A stretch of 64,000 nucleotides of DNA, taken from NCBI RefSeq assembly GCF_039994875.1, contig NZ_CP121196.1, positions 5,394,001 to 5,458,000 of the forward strand. Direction: 5' to 3'. The notes under the pieces are model-generated. The model was not told the DNA's origin and ran no database searches. It worked only from the letters and a program-made list of their open reading frames with translations. Shown piece after piece: positions 36,007-44,432 of the stretch. The DNA is from Telmatobacter sp. DSM 110680 (lineage in GTDB: Bacteria; Acidobacteriota; Terriglobia; Terriglobales; Acidobacteriaceae). Positions within the stretch are counted from its first letter, which is position 1; each line of letters begins with the position of its first letter. Made by a program: the position numbers and the translations under genes.

Positions 36007-36471
36007 TCAGGCCTGCTTCTTCTGCCCTTCTGCGCGCTCGCGTACCCTTCCGTGGATGTAGCCCCACCCACCGGAAACGCCCTTTCGGTGATCATCCTGC
36101 ACAAGACCGAAACCGGAGTGCCGAAACTTGATCAGCGTTCCGCCGCTCTCTTCGCTCAGCCTATACTGCACGTTGTTGGCCACAGGATGAGACATCATCA
36201 AAGGGCCAGAGAACTCTAGCAGCGTCGGACGCTTGATGGCCTGCACATGCGCCCAGAAGTGACCGTTGTCATTGCCCAGATCTCGATACCACCTGCCGCC
36301 AGGCCAAGCCTCCAGCACCATCGGCATCTGCCTGCCATCCCCCACTTCGTTTGCAGGTCCCAGTTGTTCCAGTAACGCTGCGAATGTGTCCTCCAGCGAT
36401 GCCCGCACGTGAATCTCTTGCTCCACAAGCAGCGTGAGATCCTCAATACTTGACGTTGCATTTACGATCAT
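36007..36471 (-). CDS. SRPBCC / AHSA1-like domain protein
   Basis: The 154-aa protein has the START/Bet v1 fold expected of AHSA1-like proteins. It has an N-terminal strand (LVEQEIHVRASLEDTFAALL), a PGGRWYRDLG turn, TLLEFSGPLMM, a strand pair (VQYRLSEESGGTLIKFRHSG) and a final helix ending in WGYIHGRV. Such small hydrophobic-cavity proteins bind lipids or aromatic compounds. The start codon overlaps the ArsR stop by 4 nt (ATGA), showing translational coupling. Its ligand may be what the ArsR protein responds to, but this is inference. Confidence 0.88.
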   Translation of the reverse strand: MIVNATSSIEDLTLLVEQEIHVRASLEDTFAALLEQLGPANEVGDGRQMPMVLEAWPGGRWYRDLGNDNGHFWAHVQAIKRPTLLEFSGPLMMSHPVANNVQYRLSEESGGTLIKFRHSGFGLVQDDHRKGVSGGWGYIHGRVRERAEGQKKQA

Positions 36472-36842
36472 CGATCCTCCTTGGGGTTGTCGTATTTGTT
36501 TGCAGTTGACGCTCTGTCCGCGGCACGTTTCTCGGCACGCTCTTTCACGCGATTTAACTGATTACTCCAGTACTTTTCAAATTCCGATGTCCACTCGTGC
36601 AGCGGTCGAATTCCCTCCGCATTCGTCCGATAGAGCTTCTGCCGACCTTCGCAGCGCATCCGCACCAGACCCACGTCACGCAGCACGCGCAAATGCTTCG
36701 ATACTGAAGGCTGTTCAGCACGAAGAATTCCAACAATCTCATTTACTGAGTGCTCCCGCGCGGCCAGCAGGAGCAGTATCTCTCTTCGCCGAGGTTCCGC
36801 CACCGCATTGAACGCATCTGACGTTGTCGCCGCTCGAGCCAT
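36468..36842 (-). CDS. ArsR family transcriptional regulator
   Basis: The 124-aa protein has the ArsR winged helix: AEPRRREILLLLAAREHSVN, the recognition helix QPSVSKHLRVLRDVGLV and the wing EGRQKLYRTN. The cysteine metal box ELCVC is absent, so it is not a classical metal sensor. It belongs to the group paired with SRPBCC proteins. It heads the ArsR-SRPBCC-DinB operon. A strong promoter (TTGACA, 16 bp, TATATT; 36853-36880) lies so close that transcription would start about 4-6 bp before the ATG, with no ribosome site. The basic tail (EKRAADRASTANKYDNPKEDR) is longer than usual. Confidence 0.92.
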   Translation of the reverse strand: MARAATTSDAFNAVAEPRRREILLLLAAREHSVNEIVGILRAEQPSVSKHLRVLRDVGLVRMRCEGRQKLYRTNAEGIRPLHEWTSEFEKYWSNQLNRVKERAEKRAADRASTANKYDNPKEDR

Positions 36843-36852
36843 GATGAAGATT

Positions 36853-36880
36853 AATATATTCCCATATAGGCATGTGTCAA
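36853..36880 (-). promoter_or_regulatory. Promoter of the arsR operon
   Basis: On the minus strand TTGACA (36875-36880) is separated by 16 bp from TATATT (36853-36858). The -10 ends 11 bp before the ATG at 36842, which predicts a nearly leaderless mRNA. The spacer holds a CTATATGGGAATATA partial dyad that could be the ArsR site. Confidence 0.6.
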
Positions 36881-36910
36881 TACCGGATTTGAATTATTTT
36901 TCGCCCATAA

Positions 36911-36926
36911 ATGAAAGCGTTTGCAG
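36911..36926. promoter_or_regulatory. LacI/CcpA-like operator before GH29 gene
   Basis: ATGAAAGCGTTTGCAG fits the WTGNNARCGNWWWCAW operator pattern in 14 of 16 positions, with the central CG of LacI-family sites. It lies 32 bp upstream of the GH29 ATG, where a repressor would block transcription. Confidence 0.45.
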
Positions 36927-36957
36927 CCTACACTCTAATCAATTACGATTCCCGCGT

Positions 36958-38607
36958 ATGAAACTCCACTCTTTTCTTTCGCTTGCAAGCCTCCTCGTTG
37001 CCGCTCCTCTACTTTTCTGCCAGACCGCGCCCCGACCTTCCGACCCCCTTGCTCCCACGCAGGACGTGAAGTCCGCTGAGCAGATCGATCGCGAGTGGCA
37101 GCAGTCTGTCAGCAAATATGACGTCGAACGCAAACGCCTGCTCGCCGAAGCGGATCGACAAGCCAACGACGGGCCATACCGCCCCGACTGGGCCACGCTT
37201 ATCAAGTACCAGCAGCCCCAGTGGTACAAGGACGCGAAGTTTGGCATCTTCATTCACTGGGGAGTCTACTCAGTGCCGGCGGCTGAGAACGAGTGGTATC
37301 CCCGCAACATGTACGACGAAAAGAACGGCGCATACAAAAACTTCAAACAACACTTCGCGAATGGTGACGATGCCAAAGGTTACAAGGACCTGATCCCGTT
37401 GTTCCGCGCAGAGAAATTCAACGCGACGGATTGGGCTCAGTTGTTCAAAGCCTCCGGCGCGCAGTATGTCGTTCCTGTAGCTGAGCACCATGACGGGTTC
37501 TCGATGTACGACTCTCATCTCTCCGATTGGACAGTCGTGAAAATGGGACCGAAGCGAGATACTCTCGCAGAACTTTCCGCCGCAGTGCGTGCCCAAGGAC
37601 TACACTTCGGCCTTAGCTCTCATCGCGCCGAACACAATTTCTTCTATTCCTTTGGCCGCACTACGCGTTCCGACGTCAACGATCCCAGATACGCATCGCT
37701 CTACGGTCCTGCACATCGGTGGTTCGAGGCAGGCGGCGATGCTCATGGTCTGGAAGATGACTGGACATGGGTAAGCGAAGCTTGGACGCGTGATTGGCTC
37801 GCGCGCGATACGGAACTCGTGGAGAAATACAAACCTGAAATCGTCTACTTCGACTGGTGGATTGGCCAGCCTAATTTCCGTCGCGCTGTGACGGAGTTCA
37901 CTGCCTTCTACTACAACTTCGCCGCAGCACACGGCTATACCGGCGTCATCGACTTCAAGGACTATTCACTCAACTGGAAGTCGGGCACGCGCGATTTTGA
38001 GCGTGGACAGCAAGACCACATCATTGCAGATCATTGGCAGACAGACACGTCCATCAGCAACGCTTCATGGGGCTACATTGAGCACGACACGTTCAAGTCG
38101 CCCGAGTTTCTAGTGCATCAACTCGTCGACATCGTCAGCAAGAACGGGAATCTGCTTCTCAACTTCGGCCCTCGTTCCGATGGAACTGTCCCCGAGGAAG
38201 TGCGCAACACTTTGCTTGAAATGGGTGCATGGCTCAAGGTGAATGGCGATGCAATCTATGCGACCACGCCATGGAAATCGTTCGGTGAAGGACCGACACA
38301 GGTAAAGGGCGGCGCATTTCACGACACCGACGTGAAGGCATACACTGCTGCTGATTTCCGCTTCACAGCCAAGGGAAACACTGTTTATGTGATCGGCATG
38401 GCCTGCCCGGCAGACGGAAAAGCATCTATCCACGCGCTCGGCACATCGCATGAAGGGCCAGCGATGCCCATTGCCAATGTTGAGTTGCTTGGATCAACAG
38501 AAAAGGTTACGTGGACGCAGACCTCAGACGCGCTAGATGTGACACTGCCGGCAAACGCCGCGTGCAAATATGCGTACACCTTGAAACTCACGCCTTCCGG
38601 AAAATAG
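36958..38607 (+). CDS. GH29 alpha-L-fucosidase, secreted
   Basis: The 549-aa product starts at ATG 36958 with a signal peptide (MKLHSFLSLASLLVAAPLLFC, the Cys at 21 possibly a lipobox). The frame is open from 36808, but that part has no homology. The barrel holds KFGIFIHWGVYSVPA, VAEHHDGFSMYDS and SSHRAEHNFFYS. The nucleophile is D299 in EIVYFDWWIG, as in human-type GH29-A enzymes. A beta domain near LLLNFGPRSDGTVPEE closes the protein. It removes alpha-L-fucose from glycans in the periplasm or outside. It is the second GH29 in the window and differs strongly from the one at 28768, which suggests different linkages. A LacI-type operator lies upstream. Confidence 0.9.
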   Translation: MKLHSFLSLASLLVAAPLLFCQTAPRPSDPLAPTQDVKSAEQIDREWQQSVSKYDVERKRLLAEADRQANDGPYRPDWATLIKYQQPQWYKDAKFGIFIHWGVYSVPAAENEWYPRNMYDEKNGAYKNFKQHFANGDDAKGYKDLIPLFRAEKFNATDWAQLFKASGAQYVVPVAEHHDGFSMYDSHLSDWTVVKMGPKRDTLAELSAAVRAQGLHFGLSSHRAEHNFFYSFGRTTRSDVNDPRYASLYGPAHRWFEAGGDAHGLEDDWTWVSEAWTRDWLARDTELVEKYKPEIVYFDWWIGQPNFRRAVTEFTAFYYNFAAAHGYTGVIDFKDYSLNWKSGTRDFERGQQDHIIADHWQTDTSISNASWGYIEHDTFKSPEFLVHQLVDIVSKNGNLLLNFGPRSDGTVPEEVRNTLLEMGAWLKVNGDAIYATTPWKSFGEGPTQVKGGAFHDTDVKAYTAADFRFTAKGNTVYVIGMACPADGKASIHALGTSHEGPAMPIANVELLGSTEKVTWTQTSDALDVTLPANAACKYAYTLKLTPSGK

Positions 38608-39040
38608 AGTCGGTGTCTAATCAGCTCAGTTCTTGAGTCTTGGCACGCTTCTCCGCAGGCGTTTCATGCAGCGAAACTGCATTTGACGCCATCACTTTAG
38701 CTGCGCTGAGCCAGGGCTCTATCGCTCCATCACATTCCTTCAAGCGTAAGTCCATCTCCATCCAATGATTTTCGTCGCGATGCCGTGTGCGAAATTCTCA
38801 GGTGTTGAGCGAAACTTCGTGACCGTCCTGGGGTCAGAGACAGTTGCATGCATCCAGCATGTGCAAAGGCGCAACAAAGGACTGAAGGTGCTCTTGCGAC
38901 GGAAACGCCGTGCCCACTCTCTCCTGCTCACACACCGCGCGCAAACCCGTCGAACTTGTCTGCATGAATCAAACCAAGCTTTTTGCAGATAAGCGCTAGC
39001 CCCGGGCACGACTTGAATAAAGCATCACGGAGGTGAATGT
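38608..39040. other. Intergenic region with a possible decayed ORF
   Basis: About 430 bp between GH29 and the beta-barrel gene. No ORF is convincing. A minus-strand frame from ATG 38761 gives 46 residues (MEMDLRLKECDGAIEPWLS and on) with gene-like character, but no ribosome site or recognised family. A very good GGAGG site serves the next gene at 39041. Confidence 0.35.
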
Positions 39041-39640
39041 ATGTTTCGAAAAATATATCCGTTAATCTTGTTGACCTCGTTGCTGGCGGTCCCCGCTGGC
39101 ATGCATGCACAAGAGATGAAGCCCAATCATATGCCTACACCGAATTTCGATCTCTACGGTGGGTACTCTTACGTCTTTAGCGAATACGGCACTCCTCCCG
39201 GCACCATCACAACTCATGGGATGAACGGGTGGGACGCCTCTCTCAAAGTTCCGCTCTTCACATCATGGCTTGGTATCAAGGGTGATGTTTCTGGAACGTA
39301 CAATAGCGACAACTCTCCCAACTTCAATCCCAAAGCAATTTACTTCCTCTTTGGTCCCCAGGTGTCTGTTCATCTTGGCCGATCCACCTTGTTCGCGCAT
39401 GGTATGGTGGGCAGCGCTCACGTCAGCGATAATGCGATTCCAAGTCTCAGATCATCGAATACCTTGGCGACCGCGGTTGGCGCAGGCCTGGATGCCGGCA
39501 TGGGACGTCATTTCGCTTGGCGTATAACAGGTGACTACTACAACACCCACTGGCATCAGACCAGCACCACAGATGCAACCGTTTCTGAAATCCTGAACTC
39601 GAAAGGTCGCATCTCAACGGGTCCCGTATTTCGCTTCTAG
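39041..39640 (+). CDS. Outer-membrane beta-barrel protein (OmpA/porin-like)
   Basis: The 199-aa product has a signal peptide (residues 1-23, cut after MHAQ) and a small barrel of alternating strands: FDLYGGYSYVFSEYG, WDASLKVPLFTSWLGIKGDV, YFLFGPQVSVHLG and LFAHGMVGSAHV. It ends STGPVFRF with the C-terminal aromatic residue that outer-membrane proteins use for insertion. It belongs to the OmpW/OmpA-like superfamily in shape, but I cannot name the subfamily. The ATG at 39041 has an excellent GGAGGTGA site. It is probably a small outer-membrane protein of unknown role; neighbours are glycosidases. Confidence 0.75.
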   Translation: MFRKIYPLILLTSLLAVPAGMHAQEMKPNHMPTPNFDLYGGYSYVFSEYGTPPGTITTHGMNGWDASLKVPLFTSWLGIKGDVSGTYNSDNSPNFNPKAIYFLFGPQVSVHLGRSTLFAHGMVGSAHVSDNAIPSLRSSNTLATAVGAGLDAGMGRHFAWRITGDYYNTHWHQTSTTDATVSEILNSKGRISTGPVFRF

Positions 39641-39825
39641 CGCTTGCAGCAACTTACGCGGCTCCTTCGATGATTATCAAATTACTTGGCGTATTTGACG
39701 ACCATCGAAAGCCCTCTGCGATGTTTTCCTGTCTCAGGATTGGGCGAATCTTCCAATCGTTCCTCACTTTGTTGAGTGATGATTCGCCCATAGCGTTATA
39801 GTTGCATGGGAGTTCTCTCCTGCGC

Positions 39826-41358
39826 ATGAAGCAAGATCGCCGAAACTTTTTAAAGACGCTCGCCATTGGATCAGCCGCCCAGCTCATCTCTGCCAAGTCT
39901 CGCGGTGCACGAGGCCTCTACTCCCAGACGTCTCACGACCAAATTGCTTCCATCGCTCACGATCCGCTCCGTCCGGAATTTCATCTCCTTCCGCCGCACA
40001 ACTGGATGAACGATCCCAACGGGCCAATCTGGTGGAAGGGCCAGTACCACCTCTTCTATCAACTCAATCCGCATGCAGCCGTGTGGGGCGACATGCATTG
40101 GGGACATGCCATCAGTCCCGACATGATTCATTGGAAACATCAGCCAATCGCACTTGCGCCCACACCCGGCGGAGCGGATAGCGAAGGATGCTTCAGCGGA
40201 TCTGCCGTGGTACTCGATGGCAAGCCCGCGTTCATCTATACGGGCGTGCAGAATGCGCCGCCCGCAGAAACCACACTGCATGATGGCAACGACAAACTGC
40301 GTGAGACGCAAATGCTCGCGATCGCAGAAGACAGCCACCTGCTGCGTTGGAAGAAGATCGAATCCCCCGTAATTGCGACTCCGCCGCAAGGCATGGTCGT
40401 CACCGGCTTTCGCGATCCCTGTCCCTGGCGTGAAGGCGATGCATGGTATCTCGGCATCGGCTCGGGCGAACGCACCATCGGCGGATGCGTTCTTCTCTAT
40501 CGCTCGCACGACTTGCGCCACTGGGAGTACCTGCACAAACTCGCACAAGGCAAACCAAATGGCAAGGTCGCGGTCAATCCCTGCGACAGTGGCGAAATGT
40601 GGGAGTGTCCCGACTTCTTCTCGGTCAGCGGACAACACTGCCTCCTCTATTCTTCCGAAGACAAAGTCTTCTGGACGACCGGCGAATACGATGCACAGCA
40701 GCATCGCTACACCGCCACGCGCACCGGCGTGCTTGATCATGGCTCTGCTTTCTATGCCCCGAAAAGCTTTCTTGCCCCCGACAACCGCCGCATTTTATGG
40801 GGATGGATTCGCGAAACGCGCCCTGAAGCTCAATTCGCAGCGGCCGGCTGGTCCGGCGCAATGGGGCTTCCACGCGTACTAACGATCAACTCTGAAGGCC
40901 AACTCGAAATGAATCCCGCCGCGGAAACCGCAAAGCTTCGTGGTCCCGCGGAGTCGGCAGAGTTGAAGGCCGAGACGCCATGCAAACAAACGCTGGCCAC
41001 ACTGCGCAGAGAACTACTCATCCCTCTGGACCATGCAAAGCCAAAGATCTCCATCCGTCTTTCGACGACCGGCAAAGCAATCTGGGAACTTCTAATCGAT
41101 GTTCCGGCCAGCCTCGTGACATGTGGTGACATCACGTTTGCTCTCCCACCGACATTGCGACCGGATGATGCGCTTCGCATCTTCATTGATGGTTCTGTCA
41201 TCGAGTGTTTTTTCGCAGGACGAGAATGTCTCACTAGCCGCGTGTATGAGGTACGCCCCGGTGATACCGAACTTGAAATCTCATTGCTCGCGGGAGAAAG
41301 CTTTCGTGTGACGCAATGGCCGCTCGAAGCCATTTCACCTGATCGCTTGACTACATAG
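39826..41358 (+). CDS. GH32 beta-fructofuranosidase (invertase/levanase type), Tat-exported
   Basis: The 510-aa enzyme has a Tat signal (KQDRRNFLKTLAIGSAAQLI, residues 2-21). The three GH32 motifs are visible: WMNDPNGPIWW with nucleophile D63, GFRDPCP with transition-state D197, and EMWECPDFF with acid/base E260. A C-terminal beta-sandwich follows (IFIDGSVIECFF). It hydrolyses terminal beta-fructosides of sucrose, inulin or levan outside the cytoplasm. The track also reads from a TTG at 39802; ATG 39826 is preferred because it keeps the Tat motif at the start. A fructokinase or sugar transporter is not adjacent. Confidence 0.92.
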   Translation: MKQDRRNFLKTLAIGSAAQLISAKSRGARGLYSQTSHDQIASIAHDPLRPEFHLLPPHNWMNDPNGPIWWKGQYHLFYQLNPHAAVWGDMHWGHAISPDMIHWKHQPIALAPTPGGADSEGCFSGSAVVLDGKPAFIYTGVQNAPPAETTLHDGNDKLRETQMLAIAEDSHLLRWKKIESPVIATPPQGMVVTGFRDPCPWREGDAWYLGIGSGERTIGGCVLLYRSHDLRHWEYLHKLAQGKPNGKVAVNPCDSGEMWECPDFFSVSGQHCLLYSSEDKVFWTTGEYDAQQHRYTATRTGVLDHGSAFYAPKSFLAPDNRRILWGWIRETRPEAQFAAAGWSGAMGLPRVLTINSEGQLEMNPAAETAKLRGPAESAELKAETPCKQTLATLRRELLIPLDHAKPKISIRLSTTGKAIWELLIDVPASLVTCGDITFALPPTLRPDDALRIFIDGSVIECFFAGRECLTSRVYEVRPGDTELEISLLAGESFRVTQWPLEAISPDRLTT

Positions 41359-41432
41359 CTATTTTCCGCGCATCACGCCTCGCTCCGATATAGTGTGCGA
41401 AGGCATATTCCCCGCCCTTAAAGGACATTTCA

Positions 41433-43313
41433 ATGACCCTGGATCGTCGAGGTTTTCTCGCAGCCTGCAGCCGCGCCGGCATTACTTCTGCCCTGTTTCC
41501 CGGAGTTCTCTACACGCTTGCCGCTCAGGCACAAGAATCGCCGGATACTGACCAGTCGAAGCCGCCGAAGATCACTCCAGAAATGATCGACCAAGCCGCG
41601 ATCTTGGCCGGCATTGGACCCTTCCCTGACGATCAGAAGAAGATGATGATCGATGGCCTCATTGATCAGAACGGCTCTTTCAAGGCCATCCGCAAATTGA
41701 AAATTCCGAATTCTATCGCGCCTGCTTTCGTTTTTCATCCATTAGCAGCTGCGGGAAGTACTAACCGCGCTGCCGCGGAGACATCGAACGTACATGGATG
41801 GTCACCAAATCCCAAAGTCAGCGCTCCCTCCAACATCGAAGACCTGGCCTTCGCATCTGTGAGCGAACTCGCGAGCCTGCTGCACGCGCGCAAGATCACT
41901 TCGCTCGCTCTCACGCAGATGTATCTCGCCCGGCTCAAGCGCTACGACTCGAAGCTTCACTTCGTCATCACGCTCACCGAAGACCGCGCACTCGCTCAGG
42001 CCAAGGAAGCCGACGCAGAAATCTCTGCCGGAAAGTATCGCGGCCCGCTGCACGGAATTCCGTGGGGTGCGAAAGACTTGCTCGCGGTGAAAGGCTACCC
42101 AACAACATGGGGCGCAGGCGGCTTCGAGCACCAGTCATTCGACGAAGACGCTACGGTGGTTAAACGTCTCGATGACGCAGGCGCGGTGCTTGTCGCCAAG
42201 TTCACCCTCGGCGCGCTGGCCATGGGTGACAAGTGGTTCGGCGGCCGTACCCGCAACCCATGGAATCCGAATCAAGGTTCAAGCGGATCATCTGCCGGCT
42301 CGGCCAGCGCCGTCGCCGCCGGATGCGTAGCTTTTGCTATTGGCTCTGAGACGCTGGGTTCCATCAGTTCCCCGTCAACTCGCTGCGGTTCCACGGGCCT
42401 GCGGCCGAGTTTCGGCTTTGTGCCGCGCACCGGCGCCATGGCGCTGAGTTGGACCATGGACAAGCTCGGCCCGATCTCGCGCTCCGCCGAAGACTGCGCA
42501 CTCATTCTCAATGCAATTCACGGTCCTGACGGACAAGATACTTCGGTTCATCCCGCACCCTTTCATTGGAATCCCAATTTTGATGTGCACTCTCTGCGCA
42601 TCGGGTTTCTGAAGGCGGACTTCGACGAGCCGTCTGCGTTTAAACTTCCTCCGCCTCCTACATCCGAAACGGTCGAAGAAAAAAAGAACCGCGAAAAGCA
42701 GGAAGCTCAACGAAAGATGGGGCGCGCACGCCGAGAGTACGATCACCGCTATGACGTCGCCACACTCGACAAGCTCCGCGCGATGGGCATCAAGCTGGTC
42801 CCGGTGGAACTTCCCAAGTTGCCGTATGGGGCGATGGTCGGCCTCCTCGGAGCCGAGGCCGCTGCTGCCTTTGACGACCTCACCCGCAGTGGCCGCGATC
42901 GCCTGCTCACCGAACAAGGCGTGGAAGATTGGCCGAATCAATTCCGCACAGCACGGTTTTATCCAGCCGTCGAATACATCCAGGCGAATCGCGCGCGAAC
43001 CCTCGCAGTCCAGCAGGTATCAGCACTCTTTGAAAAAGTCGACATCATCGTTGCGTCCTCCGGCGGAGCGCAACTGCTGGCCACCAATCTCACTGGCCAT
43101 CCGGCGCTCATCGTGCCTAACGGACTGCGCGGCGACGATGCCCCCAAGCCGCCAAAAACCGACGATGGTGAAGACGACGACATCGGCGGTCCCGGAACTC
43201 CGGTCTCCATCACATTTCTTGCGGGACTATACGAAGACGCCAAACTCGCAGCCTTCGCCAACGCATATCAACTCGCTACCGGTTTCAACAAGCTGCATCC
43301 AAAGCTGGACTAA
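41433..43313 (+). CDS. Amidase signature family enzyme, Tat-exported
   Basis: The 626-aa protein has a Tat signal (LDRRGFLAACSRAG) and a 130-residue N-terminal extension, then the amidase signature domain. The catalytic lysine is in IPWGAKDLLAVKG. The serine-rich motif is GSSGSSAGSASAVAAG, and the second serine block is GSETLGSISSPSTRCG, where most family members read GTDTGGSIR. This variation may change specificity. Family members hydrolyse amides, for example indoleacetamide or glutamyl-tRNA; an exported form acts on extracellular amides. A low-complexity tail (PPKTDDGEDDDIGGPG) precedes the last helices. Substrate unknown. It stands alone between GH32 and FKBP genes. Confidence 0.88.
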   Translation: MTLDRRGFLAACSRAGITSALFPGVLYTLAAQAQESPDTDQSKPPKITPEMIDQAAILAGIGPFPDDQKKMMIDGLIDQNGSFKAIRKLKIPNSIAPAFVFHPLAAAGSTNRAAAETSNVHGWSPNPKVSAPSNIEDLAFASVSELASLLHARKITSLALTQMYLARLKRYDSKLHFVITLTEDRALAQAKEADAEISAGKYRGPLHGIPWGAKDLLAVKGYPTTWGAGGFEHQSFDEDATVVKRLDDAGAVLVAKFTLGALAMGDKWFGGRTRNPWNPNQGSSGSSAGSASAVAAGCVAFAIGSETLGSISSPSTRCGSTGLRPSFGFVPRTGAMALSWTMDKLGPISRSAEDCALILNAIHGPDGQDTSVHPAPFHWNPNFDVHSLRIGFLKADFDEPSAFKLPPPPTSETVEEKKNREKQEAQRKMGRARREYDHRYDVATLDKLRAMGIKLVPVELPKLPYGAMVGLLGAEAAAAFDDLTRSGRDRLLTEQGVEDWPNQFRTARFYPAVEYIQANRARTLAVQQVSALFEKVDIIVASSGGAQLLATNLTGHPALIVPNGLRGDDAPKPPKTDDGEDDDIGGPGTPVSITFLAGLYEDAKLAAFANAYQLATGFNKLHPKLD

Positions 43314-43440
43314 CTCGACGCTATGCGAATCTTGTGATTGGTCACTTACAAGATTCGCTCGGTGCCTTCCCTTGTCATCCGCGAAAGGAACTCCTTCGCG
43401 AAGTCGGCCTCGATGAGTCAGCGCCGAATCGCCTGATCCT

Positions 43441-44310
43441 TCATTTCGACTGCGGCTTGTCCGTCGGTGGCTGAGTTGTGCTCGGGGATGGCGGAGTTGC
43501 TGGAGCAGTCGATGGTGGCGGCGTTCCCGCTGCGGACGGGGTTGCAGGATTCGCGGGTGCCGCTGTCGGAGGCGGAGTTGTTCCTGGCGTCGCCGGACTT
43601 GCAGGTGCGGCAGGCGTACCCGGACCTCCAGGAACCGTTCCAGGGGCGCCGGGGCGTGGCATCATGCGCATTGGCTGGCCGTTTGGCCCTGCTCCCATGC
43701 CCGGTCGCACTGGGGGTGCCGGCATTTCACTCACATCCACAAGCTCTATATCGAAAATCAGGTCCGCCTTGGGTGGAATGCCCGGGTTGGCCGCACTCGG
43801 TCCGGGCCTCCCGCGCGAGCCGTAGGCAAGCTGCCATGGGATAAATAGACGCCGCTTTCCGCCGATCTTCATGCCCGTAAAGCCCTGGTCGAAGCCTGGG
43901 ATTACGCGTCCGAATCCCTGCGGGAAACTGATCGGCTCGCCGTCACTCATCTTCGGTTTTCCATCGGCGTCCATTTCAGGCTTGCCGTCTTTTCCCATTA
44001 CCGGAGACTTGTGATCGTAAGATGAATCGAACTTGTGCCCGTCGGCCGCAAGCCATCCGGTGTAATTCACCTTGTAGATTTTGTTGGGCTCGGCTTCAGC
44101 TCCGGTGCCGATATGAACATCCTGGTAGCGCAGGCTGAAAGCCGTTTTTAGAATCCCACGCGCGGGCGGCACACCGGGCGGCAACTTTACTCCAGTCGCG
44201 GTTGTGACCGGCTTGGCCGCAGCCCTGGGAGCAGCGGGTTTGGCAGGCGTTTGCGCAAAACAAGTCAGCGCGGTCAACGCCACGAAAATGCAAAAAATGA
44301 ATTGTTTCAT
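43441..44310 (-). CDS. FKBP-type peptidyl-prolyl isomerase, secreted, with Pro-rich tail
   Basis: The 289-aa protein has a signal peptide (MKQFIFCIFVALTALTCFA). An Ala/Pro linker follows, then an FKBP domain (about residues 65-200) with VNYTGWLAADGHKFDSSYD, VIPGFDQGFTGMKIGGKRR and IPPKADLIFDIELVDV. A 30-residue insertion sits in the domain (KPEMDADGKPKMSDGEP) between the standard halves. The last 75 residues are almost only Pro, Ala, Thr, Ser and Gly. Secreted FKBPs catalyse cis/trans isomerisation of prolyl bonds and help envelope proteins fold. The tail resembles cell-envelope spacer sequences. It lies convergent with the amidase gene. Confidence 0.9.
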   Translation of the reverse strand: MKQFIFCIFVALTALTCFAQTPAKPAAPRAAAKPVTTATGVKLPPGVPPARGILKTAFSLRYQDVHIGTGAEAEPNKIYKVNYTGWLAADGHKFDSSYDHKSPVMGKDGKPEMDADGKPKMSDGEPISFPQGFGRVIPGFDQGFTGMKIGGKRRLFIPWQLAYGSRGRPGPSAANPGIPPKADLIFDIELVDVSEMPAPPVRPGMGAGPNGQPMRMMPRPGAPGTVPGGPGTPAAPASPATPGTTPPPTAAPANPATPSAAGTPPPSTAPATPPSPSTTQPPTDKPQSK

Positions 44311-44432
44311 TGCAAAAAAGTGCTCCGGTTTGTTCTCATCGGGAGTGTAACAGGCCCTCCGTCCCCAGCCCCAAGTGGTTCGAATTCCTGAAATCTTATG
44401 AGGGCCTTATGACCCTCTCGTTAGAGTGACTC

